From contig JBARXJ010000048.1 of assembly GCA_049647265.1 (NCBI GenBank), positions 558,001-622,000 on the forward strand: a stretch of 64,000 nucleotides of DNA, in the 5' to 3' direction. The translations under genes and the position numbers were made by a program. The stretch's first letter is position 1, and each line of letters starts with the position of its first letter. This document shows, piece after piece, positions 1 through 9,564 of the stretch. The notes beneath the pieces were generated by a model. The model searched no databases. It was not told the DNA's origin and saw only the letters and a list, made by a program, of their open reading frames with translations. This DNA comes from JAAURB01 sp049647265 (GTDB lineage Bacteria; Cyanobacteriota; Cyanobacteriia; Cyanobacteriales; Microcoleaceae).

Positions 1-50
1 ATACCCCCAACAATTAAGCCGAGCCGAGCTAAAGAAATGCGACGTAACAT
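1..50 (-). CDS. possible 5' end of a gene leaving the window
   Basis: On the minus strand an ATG at position 50 opens a frame that stays open to the window edge and reads MLRRISLARLGLIVGG. The basic start followed by a hydrophobic stretch would fit a signal peptide or first membrane helix. Only 16 codons are visible, so no function can be given and the call may be a chance frame. Confidence 0.25.
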   Translation of the reverse strand, partial: MLRRISLARLGLIVGG

Positions 51-194
51 AAAGCGATCAAGATCTACGTAAATTTACTAATGATTTTATAATCGAGTGA
101 TTTAATGTTTTGCGCTATTAAATAGGGCTATCAATCACTGTAATTCAATCATCATACCTTTATAAATAGCTTTAATATTGACCGCTATTATAAA

Positions 195-542
195 ATGAGG
201 TATCGCTCAAAGTTTTTTGAGACTGATGAGGGGTTATCTGTTATCAGTAGTCATTTACTCTCAATATGTGGACATTTACAAATGAATAGCAGTCAAGATA
301 GGGAACATGGGGTTACTAAACCCAAAGTTCAAGAACAGCTTCATGCACTTCAGCAGGAAGATGAGCAACTGTATGATATGGTTGCCATTGATATTTGGGC
401 GTTAGCGAAGACAATGGATGAGTTTCAGCCCGGGTTTTGGGGGGCATTTATGAAAAATCGCAAGAAAACCCTGAAGCGATTTTTAAACCAAATGGCAAAA
501 AGCAAACTCAGTAATGTTAAGCGCCCACCCTTTTTACGCTAA
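195..542 (+). CDS. hypothetical protein (115 aa)
   Basis: I do not recognise the family. The protein has no signal peptide or membrane helix. It has an acidic, helical-looking middle and a strongly basic C-terminal third (about residues 80-115, rich in Lys and Arg), which might bind nucleic acid; that is inference. It is followed by another small unknown gene on the same strand after about 95 bases. The ATG is the first in frame and follows an AT-rich promoter-like stretch. Confidence 0.5.
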   Translation: MRYRSKFFETDEGLSVISSHLLSICGHLQMNSSQDREHGVTKPKVQEQLHALQQEDEQLYDMVAIDIWALAKTMDEFQPGFWGAFMKNRKKTLKRFLNQMAKSKLSNVKRPPFLR

Positions 543-636
543 GTTATACCGCAGTTGAGTCTAAACACACCCTCATAGCATGAAAGTTTTAGCCGAGATA
601 GATATACTGTAGAGTGGATATGACAAAGGAATTATA

Positions 637-822
637 ATGATGTCTCCCGAAAACATCCGTCAAAAAATTGCTGTAATTGAAAGTAAGCGAGAATCTCTGG
701 TTCGGTTATTAGAACAGCCCAATTTAGGAACTCTTAGAATTGATGTCAATCAAGCCTTAGAGGAAATTGATGATTTAATTGAGGAATTTAAGCGAACTTT
801 TCCTGAATCTAGCCCTACTTAA
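637..822 (+). CDS. hypothetical small protein (61 aa)
   Basis: Short acidic protein predicted to be almost wholly helical, with a heptad-like pattern of Leu and Ile. It starts at ATG 637 or at the adjacent ATG 640, after an AAGGAATT ribosome-binding site that supports translation. No family is recognised. A cytoplasmic coiled-coil role is possible but unproven. Confidence 0.5.
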   Translation: MMSPENIRQKIAVIESKRESLVRLLEQPNLGTLRIDVNQALEEIDDLIEEFKRTFPESSPT

Positions 823-883
823 ATCACAGCCAATATCACTCTTTTTTATTTCCCATTCCTTGAATAAGGGGTGGGATTTTTAA

Positions 884-1114
884 TTAATCTTTATTTGAAG
901 CAGAATGACCAAAGGCTTCATCTTCGATACCGACCCACCATTCCCCGAGTTTCATTAAGTCGGTATGAATATTTTCTAATTGTATCATATATTCCTGATT
1001 AGAAAGTTCCGGGCGACGTTCTTGTAATTTTTGCAGACGTAACTGAACCAATAACCAAGGTTTTGAAATTCCATCAGTTGCTTCGATATACTTAGCAATG
1101 TCTTCGCTATTCAT
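884..1114 (-). CDS. hypothetical protein (76 aa)
   Basis: Small soluble protein, mostly helical, with a Trp pair (WW) near residue 60 and a regular spacing of Leu residues (LRLQKLQERRPELS). No known motif is recognised. It lies 39 bases downstream of the glycosyltransferase gene on the same strand and may be cotranscribed with it. Confidence 0.5.
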   Translation of the reverse strand: MNSEDIAKYIEATDGISKPWLLVQLRLQKLQERRPELSNQEYMIQLENIHTDLMKLGEWWVGIEDEAFGHSASNKD

Positions 1115-1153
1115 AAATATTACTTTGCTTAAGGTATAAAAATTGTACCGAAT

Positions 1154-2284
1154 TTAGAGGGTAATTTGATGCAAAAGTCGCTGAATTTGTTTCTCCCAAG
1201 TCCAATCTTCCATCCAACGAACCGCTGCTGCCCCGCGAGATTGGGCTTCAGAACGGTTTTGATAGACTTGTTCTAAAGTTTCGACCACTTCCTCGACATC
1301 GGACTCTCCCCAGCCTTCAACGCCGCTATAGGGGGGCATTGGAGTAACAGCAGATTGTTGTTGTAAGGGATAACAATGTTGAGGATGAATTAAATCTAAA
1401 TGACCCGTATTGGCTGATAATATCGTGGGTATACCACAGGCTAAACATTCCATGGCGACAAGGTTTGTGCCGCCTTCTCCTCGGTTGGTAAATACTGCCA
1501 CATCCACGTCCCTTAACAGTTGAGGGGTTAAATGGTTGGGAATTAAGCCTGCATCTACTACTGCATCGCTGGGAATACCATTTTTGATTAACCATTCTTG
1601 GACTTGCAACTGTCCTTCAGTCGTAACGGCGGGAATACCGACGACATAGCCTGCTTGTTCTAAGCCTTGCATAAATTGCGGCCAATAGTTATGCCACATT
1701 GTAACTAAAACGGCATCGGGATGACGACGGTGAAAGGCTTTGAAAGCAGCAATCACAATATCTTGACCTTTACGATATTCTAACTTACCGCCAGAAAAAA
1801 TCACAAAGCGATTAGCAAATTTACCAGTTTTGGGTGCAGGATAAAATAACGTCGGATTAATCCCTTGAAAAATAGTATAAACTTCAGTTAATCCATATTG
1901 TTTTAAAATTGTGGTATTCCAAGTCGAACCGGTAATAATTTGTTTGTAAGTTTTTGCTACATTAATGGCTTCTGGCGTGAAATGGGTATCTTCAAAAAAG
2001 ATTAATCCAATTTTTTGCGGGCTTTTGAGATTAGCAACAAATTCAGAAGTATTAAACTGATTTCCTAAGGCACATAATATGGGAAAATCAAGCGGTTGAT
2101 GGATGGAGGATTGGGAAGATAATACCGCTTTCAACTGTTGCTGTTGAGTCTGAGGCATTAACTCTAAGTTTGATAGACCTGCGAGTAAAATAGGTTGATA
2201 AGTCGGTGTTTTGAGTAATTCTAAGGTTAAATTAGTCCCATAAATTCCCCAACCTGTACCAACTGTTAACGGCCAGCTAATCAA
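1154..2284 (-). CDS. glycosyltransferase, family 4 (GT-B fold)
   Basis: Transfers a sugar from a nucleotide-activated donor in the cytoplasm; the acceptor is unknown. The C-terminal half shows GT4 features: a donor-domain start FSGGKLEYRKGQD near residue 165 and an EGGTNLVAMEC motif near residue 270, matching the E-x7-E signature, then GIPTILS. The most likely start is TTG at 2284, whose TTGA overlaps the stop codon of the upstream gene, so the two are translationally coupled. The partner is a TIGR03032-TPR-glycosyltransferase protein, suggesting that both build or decorate a glycan or glycoprotein. Confidence 0.85.
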   Translation of the reverse strand: MISWPLTVGTGWGIYGTNLTLELLKTPTYQPILLAGLSNLELMPQTQQQQLKAVLSSQSSIHQPLDFPILCALGNQFNTSEFVANLKSPQKIGLIFFEDTHFTPEAINVAKTYKQIITGSTWNTTILKQYGLTEVYTIFQGINPTLFYPAPKTGKFANRFVIFSGGKLEYRKGQDIVIAAFKAFHRRHPDAVLVTMWHNYWPQFMQGLEQAGYVVGIPAVTTEGQLQVQEWLIKNGIPSDAVVDAGLIPNHLTPQLLRDVDVAVFTNRGEGGTNLVAMECLACGIPTILSANTGHLDLIHPQHCYPLQQQSAVTPMPPYSGVEGWGESDVEEVVETLEQVYQNRSEAQSRGAAAVRWMEDWTWEKQIQRLLHQITL

Positions 2285-4647
2285 GATTTTTTTTTTGCAG
2301 TTTTCGTAGTTTTTTCTATTGGTATTTCTACTCCGGCAAGTTCACCTAGCGCCTGTTGAACTTGTGTCATTACCCCTGCCCAGTCTCCTGGTTGAGAGGC
2401 ACGAAATAGCCGCATAGTTGGATACCAAGGGGTATCTTCTCTATCTAATAACCAACGCCAATCTGGATTATAACAAAGTAAGGTCCATACGGGTTTACCT
2501 AATGCCCCAGCGACATGAACCACAGAAGTATCAACACCAATAATTAAATCCAATTGATTGATAATTGCGGCGGTTTCTGCATAAGTATTCAGTTGAGATT
2601 CTAAATCTTTGACTTTACTCGGATTGGATAATAGCTGTAATTCTTGTGATTTTTCTCCTTTTTGCAAGCTATATAAAGTAATATTCGGAAGTTGAATAAT
2701 CGGTAAAAAGTCTGTAATTTTACAAGAACGATTTTTATCATTTTTATGGGTAGGACTACCCGCCCAAACAATCCCTACATTGAATTTAGTTTTAGAAGTT
2801 TTTAATTTGAGTTTTGAGGTAACTTTTAAATAAGGAATATCCGCCGGAATTGTATCTAAAGTTGTTTTAAAGATATTAGGTAAACTCATCAACGGACAAT
2901 AGACATCAAAAGCGGATAAAGAAATGTCTCCCGCTGTCATAATCTGGTCGATACCTTCTACGGTTTCAAACAACGGCTTTAAAGATTCAGTACAAACTAA
3001 AATTATCCGCTGACATCGCTGTTTTACCAAAGGAATATAACGAATAAATTGAATCGCATCGCCTGCCCCTTGTTCAGTATGAATCAGTAACGTTTTATCT
3101 GAAATATCCTCTCCATTCCATTTAGGCTGAGGACATTCAAAGGGGGTAAAGTTTTCTGTTTTCCAGCGCCATTCAGATTCAGCAAAACCCCGTTCAAATT
3201 CTCCTGTTTGTAACAGTGTCATCCCTAAATTATGACGGGCTTTGGCATAACTTCCATTGAGACGAACTGCTTCTCCATAATGAATAATAGCGTCTTGAAG
3301 TTGTCGCTGCTGAGAATAAACATAACCTAAACTATTATGAGCTTCAGCGTGATTTTTATCAACTTCAATCACTTGTTTCAAAACTTGTATTGCTTCTGTA
3401 TATTGTTCAGTATCACCTAATGCCACACCGAGATGATATCTAGCTTGTAAAAAGTCTGGTTTCAGCTTTAAACATTTCCGATAAGATTCAATGGATTCTA
3501 TTATTTTTCCTTGATGATACAGTTGATTTCCTTGAACAAAGTATTTTTCAGATTCGATATTTTCAGGTTGCGGCTGAATCACCTCTGCTAACGCTTCATC
3601 CGGTAAAATATAAGTTCCTGCGATTAAATCTTCATTCCAATCGATAATTTCTGGAAAGCGAATATTCGGTAAAACTGAAACAGCAAAAATTTCTTGTACT
3701 CCGGCTTCAAACCTTAAAAATGCAACCGTTTCTCCTGTTTGTAAATTCACTACCCAAATCCCACAATTTCGTTCATTGAGTTGAGTGATTTCCATCCCAC
3801 TAAAAACTGCCGTTTCTCTTACTTGCGATAGTCCAATAAAAGCTAAATTTCCCCAAACATCAAACCCGCGCGTAAACCCAGGAAGCTTTGTAATCGTCGT
3901 TAGATTTCCATTATTTAAATCAACTGCTACAAGACTCCCTTTTCCTGACTCTAATACCCACAATTGTTCACCATACCAACGCGGAGAATGAGGCATAGAA
4001 ATTCCCCGGCTAATAATATGATTAGTTTCAATATCAATTAAGATGCCGCCATCGGCTTTATTCTGTCGCCAACCCGCCGGAGTATCCGTTTCACCTAAAG
4101 CTGTAACATACTTTGGTTTGCCATTTTTTAAACTTAAACCATTTAAATGGCAGCGGTCTGTTAAGTCATATCCTGTGATAAAATTAGGTCGCCAACGAGG
4201 CACAAAACTATTCGGATGACCTAATGTACATAAACAGGAAAACCGAGTATTAATAAACCATAATTCATCTTTTACCCATGCCATTTCATGAATATCAATA
4301 TCCCCAGTCATATAAATACTCCGAGGAATAAAACAAGCATCATGTTTTCCTACGGGTTCAAGCTTATTAGCAGCGGCTGGAACATTGCGTAAATCCCAAA
4401 TTTGACTGCCTGTCCCGACTGCTAGTTTTTCATTGTCTGCTGCAATTCCCATCGGCTTTTTAAATTGCCTAAAGTGAGTATTGATTGTTTCTCCATCTGG
4501 ACGAATTACAATTAATTTACCCGCTTGATAGGTAGAGATAACAAGAGAAATTCCTAATTGATTTAAGAGGTGAGGAAAGTTAGTAGTATGAACACTTCTC
4601 AGGGCATGAATTTCAGAATTGATCTTATTTTGATTGAAAGAAACCAT
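2281..4647 (-). CDS. TIGR03032-type, TPR and glycosyltransferase fusion protein (788 aa)
   Basis: Three-part protein. Residues about 15-345 match the TIGR03032/DUF4915 family, a propeller-like domain of unknown function (motifs VISTYQAGKL, MPHSPRWYGEQLWVLESGKG). Residues about 370-490 hold at least three TPR units, ending in FERGFAESEWRW. Residues about 510-770 form a GT9-like domain with HTEQGAGDAIQFIRY and GVDTSVVHVAGALGKPVW. It was read as one intact frame. TPR glycosyltransferases often act on proteins or large assemblies; the substrate here cannot be seen. Its stop overlaps the GT4 start by four bases, so the two form an operon. Confidence 0.8.
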   Translation of the reverse strand: MVSFNQNKINSEIHALRSVHTTNFPHLLNQLGISLVISTYQAGKLIVIRPDGETINTHFRQFKKPMGIAADNEKLAVGTGSQIWDLRNVPAAANKLEPVGKHDACFIPRSIYMTGDIDIHEMAWVKDELWFINTRFSCLCTLGHPNSFVPRWRPNFITGYDLTDRCHLNGLSLKNGKPKYVTALGETDTPAGWRQNKADGGILIDIETNHIISRGISMPHSPRWYGEQLWVLESGKGSLVAVDLNNGNLTTITKLPGFTRGFDVWGNLAFIGLSQVRETAVFSGMEITQLNERNCGIWVVNLQTGETVAFLRFEAGVQEIFAVSVLPNIRFPEIIDWNEDLIAGTYILPDEALAEVIQPQPENIESEKYFVQGNQLYHQGKIIESIESYRKCLKLKPDFLQARYHLGVALGDTEQYTEAIQVLKQVIEVDKNHAEAHNSLGYVYSQQRQLQDAIIHYGEAVRLNGSYAKARHNLGMTLLQTGEFERGFAESEWRWKTENFTPFECPQPKWNGEDISDKTLLIHTEQGAGDAIQFIRYIPLVKQRCQRIILVCTESLKPLFETVEGIDQIMTAGDISLSAFDVYCPLMSLPNIFKTTLDTIPADIPYLKVTSKLKLKTSKTKFNVGIVWAGSPTHKNDKNRSCKITDFLPIIQLPNITLYSLQKGEKSQELQLLSNPSKVKDLESQLNTYAETAAIINQLDLIIGVDTSVVHVAGALGKPVWTLLCYNPDWRWLLDREDTPWYPTMRLFRASQPGDWAGVMTQVQQALGELAGVEIPIEKTTKTAKKKS

Positions 4648-4697
4648 AATTGAATAATTATTTTTATCTATAAAAAGTGATCTGAAATATATTTAGT

Positions 4698-5285
4698 TTA
4701 CCAGATAGTTGATAAATCTAAAGTAAAGTCAGGTAGAATATCCTCTCCAAATACTGTATCTGGGTTTGTTAAAATTTCCGGTTGTTGCTGTGGGCGATAA
4801 ATTTCAATCTGTCGTTGCTTTCTATTAATTAACCAGCCTAACTGTGCGCCATTTTCAATATATTCTTCTAGCTTTTTACGAGTTGCATTTAAAGAATCAT
4901 TCGGTGACATTAATTCCACGACAAAATCTGGGCATAAAGGGGCAAATCGTTGTTTTTCTTCAGGAGTTAATGCATTCCAACGTTCTGATTTTATCCAAGA
5001 AGCATCCGGTGAACGGTCTGCCCCATTAGGAAGTTTAAAACCACTACTAGAGTCAAACACTTTACCGAGTTTATACTGACGATTCCAACTTCTTAATTGA
5101 AAGTTCAGATCCGAATTTCGCTCCCCTGTTTCACTACCTGTCGGTGACATAATAATTAACTCTCCGGTTGCTGTCCGTTCAAACTGCAAATCATCATTAT
5201 CTTGACAAAGCTGCCAAAACTGTTCATCGGTTAAATGAATCTTTAATTCCAGAGTACGAGGCACATCAACAGTAACAGTATTCAT
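4698..5285 (-). CDS. Uma2 family (DUF820) putative PD-(D/E)XK nuclease
   Basis: Cyanobacterial Uma2/DUF820 protein of typical length (195 aa) with a restriction-endonuclease-like fold. The core is visible: the RSPDASW strand, then PDFVVELMSP with the acidic residues expected for metal binding, then YIENGAQLGWLINR. Members occur in tens of copies in many cyanobacteria and their cellular role is unclear. A second, divergent copy lies at 27966-28643. It sits alone, 50 bases upstream of the glycosyltransferase operon on the same strand. Confidence 0.85.
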   Translation of the reverse strand: MNTVTVDVPRTLELKIHLTDEQFWQLCQDNDDLQFERTATGELIIMSPTGSETGERNSDLNFQLRSWNRQYKLGKVFDSSSGFKLPNGADRSPDASWIKSERWNALTPEEKQRFAPLCPDFVVELMSPNDSLNATRKKLEEYIENGAQLGWLINRKQRQIEIYRPQQQPEILTNPDTVFGEDILPDFTLDLSTIW

Positions 5286-5458
5286 CGCAATTATTCAACT
5301 CAGATTAAAAATTACTCTCATTATCATGATACTATTCACAGAGGCGATCGCGGTCTAATTATCATGATAATATTAAAATACAAAAATAGAGATATTCCTT
5401 GCTACTGAAATATCTCCATAACTCGTATTAGATTTTAAATGCTAAATTGACCCGGCAA

Positions 5459-7774
5459 CTAAACCCATTGAAACTGGTTAGAATTATTTAAGTCTAAACC
5501 GGTTACGCCTTGAACCGTTGCAATTCTTTCTCGGACTAAATCACTGGTTTCAAAAATCAGCGTTGAACCGTTATTGGTTTCTCGCAGTTGATAAGTTCCT
5601 GTACTACTCAACTCAATGGTATCTTGATTAATCACAAAATCTCTGATAATGGCAAAACCTGCTGCACTCTCACTGACAGTCGCCCCATTGTCGTCATAGT
5701 AAACATTAACAGAATCTCCAAGAACAAAGGTATCTACCCCGGCATTTCCCCTCAGAATATCTCGTTCTCCTACACCGATATCCCCATCAGAATCAACCCC
5801 AATCAAAACATCATTACCATTTCCTCCAACTACAGTATCGCTGCCATTTCCGCCAATTAAAGTATCATTTTGATTGCCGCCCCGTAAAATATCATTATCA
5901 GCATTTCCCGTAATTAAATCACTTCCCCCTTGACCATTAAGAGTATCTTCACCCCCTAAACCACTCACCGTATCATTGCCGCCTAAAGCATTGATGCTAT
6001 CATCTCCTTCAGTACCAATTAAATTATCTGCCCCAGGTGTAGGTTGTGTCGCCACAAATACAGCATCAAATGCATTAATTAGACCCGCCCCCGTGACGTT
6101 ATCAAACCCTGGCGCAGCAATATCAGTCGCCGTAGATTCTAAACGGTCGTAGAGTTCATTGGGTGTAAAATCAGGGTTAGCCTCCAACACCAATGCCCCG
6201 ACAGCCGCCGCATGAGGCGCAGCCGCAGAAGTGCCAAAGAAATTGGGGAAACCATTGCCTTCAAAATCTCCCCCAAAAAAGGTAGTATCTGTACCATCAA
6301 TCGCTGTAATATCGGGTGTTTGCCGAACTTCAGGGGTTGTTAAACGTTTCCCGTCTGCAGTAAATAAAATAGTGGTTGGGCCAACAGATGTAAACGATTC
6401 TGGTGTGGTGGGGTTAAAATAAGGGGCGGCGGCTACTGCCATTGCACCCGTTGCTGCGGGGTGACTGAAAACAGTCGGACTATTGGTGGCAAATTCTTGA
6501 TAGATATTGCTAGCATTAGAACCTATTCCAAACGGAATATATTTTAACCGTTCGGGTTCTGGCCCATCAAACAAGGTAATTAAAACATCAAAATTGGTTT
6601 GACCCGTATTGTTGTTGAATACCAAAAATTCAACTGGACTTTGGCTGGCAATATTATCAATAATGGATGAAGCAACAATATTACCATTGGGGTCAAGCAA
6701 ATAAACATCAACATCGCTATCTACACCGTTGGTGGTAAAAAACGGATCATCCCATTGTAAAGACAGCCGCAATTGACTATTATTGGGAACTGTAATTCGT
6801 TGCCGAGTATCCACGCCAGCGCCGGGGTCAAAGTCGTAAGCAGAGACACCCGTAAACACAGGGTCAGGGACAAAATCAACTTGTGTGGACTCATAAGCCA
6901 CATCGCCGCTATTACCCGCCGCAGAAAAATACGCCACTCCATCAGCAACCACATCATCAACAGCTAGACTGACAGCGCCATCTTGGAAGAAAGGTTCTGT
7001 GAGATATCCAATATCATCAACAATAATATCAGCACCATTAGCCGCTAACGCCCGAATATTATTGGCAAACCCCGCAACCCCAGTAAAAGCCGTGGCAAAA
7101 GACAAATCTGCACCGGGGGCTAAATCATGAATCAATTGCAACATGGCGCGACCTTCGTCAATACCGCCACCATTTAAATCTTGCAAGACATCGATATTGT
7201 TGGGTAAGTCGCCGCTGTTAATATCGCTGGCTTCTCCCCCTAAATTATTGTAACTATCGCTGAGAACACCAATTTCTATTCCTGTACCATCGTAACCAAC
7301 GGGTGAAGCGTTTCGGACTAAATCCGCGTCTAAGACAGCGTCGGCTTGACTGGTAACTGAACCAACGTTAATAATCGGTTCGTAAACAGGTATAACCCCA
7401 AGTAATCCTTCCGAAGCTAAAGATTCTAACCCCTCTAATTGGGCGATATTAACATATCCTTCGATAAAATGGAGTTCAGGTTCTAAACCGGTCACCTCAA
7501 AACCAAAGGGTTCAAGGTCTGTGAGTAAACTCTCTGGGTCTGTCGCTGTAATTCTGACTAAAACCTGATTTCCGGTATTATCTAAAATTAAAGTTTGGTT
7601 GTTGACAACTTCGTTAACGCTAGAAGTTGTTACAGGAAAGGTAAACGCCTGAGCCAGTTCTGACAAATCTCCAGAAATACGAGAAGATTTGAGTAAGCTG
7701 CTAGACGGTAATTGGGATTCCATATTCAGTATTGATGATGAACAACTTGCATTCCCTGAAGGGAAATTGAACAA
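5459..7774 (-). CDS. secreted subtilisin-like S8 serine protease with RTX repeats
   Basis: Large exoprotease of 771 aa. The catalytic triad is visible in order: Asp in IGVLSDSYNN (about residue 171), His in LIHDLAPGAD (about 216) and Ser in GTSAAAPHAAA (about 515). A beta-rich insert lies between His and Ser. Residues about 582-700 are calcium-binding RTX nonapeptides (GGNDT, GGSDLITG, GGNGNDVLIG), and the C-terminal 60 residues resemble the export end of RTX proteins. There is no N-terminal signal peptide, so type I secretion is expected from family knowledge; no transporter genes are in the window. It is monocistronic. Confidence 0.9.
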   Translation of the reverse strand: MFNFPSGNASCSSSILNMESQLPSSSLLKSSRISGDLSELAQAFTFPVTTSSVNEVVNNQTLILDNTGNQVLVRITATDPESLLTDLEPFGFEVTGLEPELHFIEGYVNIAQLEGLESLASEGLLGVIPVYEPIINVGSVTSQADAVLDADLVRNASPVGYDGTGIEIGVLSDSYNNLGGEASDINSGDLPNNIDVLQDLNGGGIDEGRAMLQLIHDLAPGADLSFATAFTGVAGFANNIRALAANGADIIVDDIGYLTEPFFQDGAVSLAVDDVVADGVAYFSAAGNSGDVAYESTQVDFVPDPVFTGVSAYDFDPGAGVDTRQRITVPNNSQLRLSLQWDDPFFTTNGVDSDVDVYLLDPNGNIVASSIIDNIASQSPVEFLVFNNNTGQTNFDVLITLFDGPEPERLKYIPFGIGSNASNIYQEFATNSPTVFSHPAATGAMAVAAAPYFNPTTPESFTSVGPTTILFTADGKRLTTPEVRQTPDITAIDGTDTTFFGGDFEGNGFPNFFGTSAAAPHAAAVGALVLEANPDFTPNELYDRLESTATDIAAPGFDNVTGAGLINAFDAVFVATQPTPGADNLIGTEGDDSINALGGNDTVSGLGGEDTLNGQGGSDLITGNADNDILRGGNQNDTLIGGNGSDTVVGGNGNDVLIGVDSDGDIGVGERDILRGNAGVDTFVLGDSVNVYYDDNGATVSESAAGFAIIRDFVINQDTIELSSTGTYQLRETNNGSTLIFETSDLVRERIATVQGVTGLDLNNSNQFQWV

Positions 7775-8158
7775 ATGTACCCTGGTTGTTTCATCAAAAA
7801 TTGAGAGTAGATTGTCTCAATGGGTCGGATTGCAACTTTCAGTGTGAATGAAAGTGATGTCACTGGTTATAACATATCGTAGCTATGATTTAGTAGTCCC
7901 CTATTTGAGGGATACCAAAGATTCGTCATTTATTTTTTGTTGTTCTTGTTTAAAAACAGGATCTGGGGACAGTATAGATACACAGGAGAAAATTTATCCC
8001 GGTCTCCCGGTCTCCTTGTCCCCACATCTTCCCCTCTGCCTCGATAAAAACTTATAGATTATTTATAAGGACTCAGCTACATTTTGCGATCCTTAAGCTA
8101 TCCTTGAAAGTGATATAAAATCGCTATATCTTAGATTGCTATATCTTAGGGATGGGCT
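7775..8158. other. intergenic region with a 12-bp direct repeat near a start codon
   Basis: No convincing gene. It separates the divergent protease and lipoprotein genes. GCTATATCTTAG occurs twice, at 8123-8134 and 8139-8150, just before the ATG at 8159. The repeats are TATA-like and could be overlapping -10 elements or an operator; that is inference. A CCCGGTCTCC-type low-complexity stretch lies near 7998-8020. Confidence 0.4.
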
Positions 8159-9508
8159 ATGCAAAAACTTATATTAATTCTGACTATCGGAATTCTGACC
8201 TTCACACTCGGAGGGTGTGGCTCAACTGAGGAAGCCGAAGAAACCGAAACCATTGAAGAAACCACTCCAGCCGAAACCGAAGGGAGTGACGAACAAGATA
8301 TGGATGATGATGATGATGATGACGAAGATGATGACGGCGACGAGGACGGCGATGAGGATGATGAGCAAAGTCAGTTAGAAGAATTTAAAGATCCTTTGGT
8401 CGAAGAAAGACAAAAAGATCAAGCAGCCGCAGACGCAGGTTTAATTCAATCGACTAAAGCTGAAGAACGGCTCTTACAACTCAAAGGCAGTTCTAATGGT
8501 ACACCCGTCGCCTCTGCACCCACCGGAACAGCCAACGACCCATTTAGTGTATTGCCTCCTTTGGTTGTACAACAAACAGCCGATGCAGAAGAAGAGGCCG
8601 CAGAAATCACCCGGTCTGCACAACTCAATCCACGGCAAGTCCCCGAGTTACCCGCACTTCCTGTCGCCATGGCACCTCCAGCCTTTGGAACAACAGCGGT
8701 CGCAACCAATCCCGGTGGACAAACAACTCCAGGGACTCAAACGGGTGGTAATCAAACCACCACAGCAACCCAAACCGGCGGTAATCAAACCACCACAGCA
8801 ACCCAAACCGGCGGTAATCGAACAGCAACCGGAACTCAAACCGGCGGTAATCAAACCACCACAGGGACCCAAGCCGTCGCGGCAACATCCCTATCCCCAG
8901 CACAAATTCCTCAGCTACCCCAACTTCCTGTTGCCCCACCGCCAACCTCTACCGTTGCATCAATACCTGGCTTGCCAACGGTTCCTGGGTTTCCCTCGGC
9001 TCCGGGTAGTTCATCGGCTCCGGGTAGTCCATCGGCTCCGGGTAGTCCATCAGTTGCTGCTACCCCGTCAGTTCCTACTCCTCCCGCACCGCCACCTTTA
9101 GAAGTTGCTGCTATTCCTGAGCTGCCTAATTTACCAGCCCCTCAATCTCCTGTGGCTTGGGTCGATCCCAATCCCCCTGTGATTGCGGAACCCCCTCCGC
9201 CGCCTTCAACCGCTATAGCTGAAGCGATCGCTGTTACGGGTGTTGTTCGTAGTGGTAATCAAACCCGAGTTATCTTAAAAGCTCCCACAGAACCCACCAG
9301 TCGTTATGTTAACGTTGGGCAAACCATTGCTAATGGTGAAGTATTAGTGAAACGGGTCAAGTTTAGCCAAGCTAGCGATCCGATTGTGATTTTTGAGCAA
9401 AATGGGGTTGAAATTGCCATTGAAGTCGGTTCAATGCCATTACCAGGGGAAGAACAGAACAATGTTGTTCCACCGCCACCGAGTATCAACGCTTTCAATC
9501 AAGTGTGA
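8159..9508 (+). CDS. low-complexity lipoprotein with a small C-terminal beta domain
   Basis: The N-terminus is a lipoprotein signal peptide (MQKLILILTIGILTFTLGGC, lipobox Cys at residue 20). An acidic tract of Asp and Glu follows (about residues 24-75), then about 250 residues of Pro, Ala, Gly and Thr repeats, including a TQTGGNQTT unit repeated about four times and APGSPS units. The last 110 residues are ordered (TGVVRSGNQTRVILK through IAIEVGSMPLP) and resemble small beta domains of PilP-like pilus proteins, a weak resemblance. Envelope-anchored and possibly a spacer or adhesin. The MORN gene follows after 56 bases. Confidence 0.7.
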   Translation: MQKLILILTIGILTFTLGGCGSTEEAEETETIEETTPAETEGSDEQDMDDDDDDDEDDDGDEDGDEDDEQSQLEEFKDPLVEERQKDQAAADAGLIQSTKAEERLLQLKGSSNGTPVASAPTGTANDPFSVLPPLVVQQTADAEEEAAEITRSAQLNPRQVPELPALPVAMAPPAFGTTAVATNPGGQTTPGTQTGGNQTTTATQTGGNQTTTATQTGGNRTATGTQTGGNQTTTGTQAVAATSLSPAQIPQLPQLPVAPPPTSTVASIPGLPTVPGFPSAPGSSSAPGSPSAPGSPSVAATPSVPTPPAPPPLEVAAIPELPNLPAPQSPVAWVDPNPPVIAEPPPPPSTAIAEAIAVTGVVRSGNQTRVILKAPTEPTSRYVNVGQTIANGEVLVKRVKFSQASDPIVIFEQNGVEIAIEVGSMPLPGEEQNNVVPPPPSINAFNQV

Positions 9509-9564
9509 GCTGGGTACAATGTAAAGTGATATCAACTTAAATTCACCTATTTTAAGAATTCATT

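Noticed and set aside
7848..8057. 69-codon frame upstream of the lipoprotein
   Set aside because: Low-complexity, no homology pattern, no ribosome-binding site; lies in a promoter and repeat region.
8496..9101. 201-codon frame, plus two frames on the other strand, over the lipoprotein gene
   Set aside because: They arise from the low-complexity repeats of the lipoprotein gene, read in other frames; no ribosome-binding sites and no recognisable folds.
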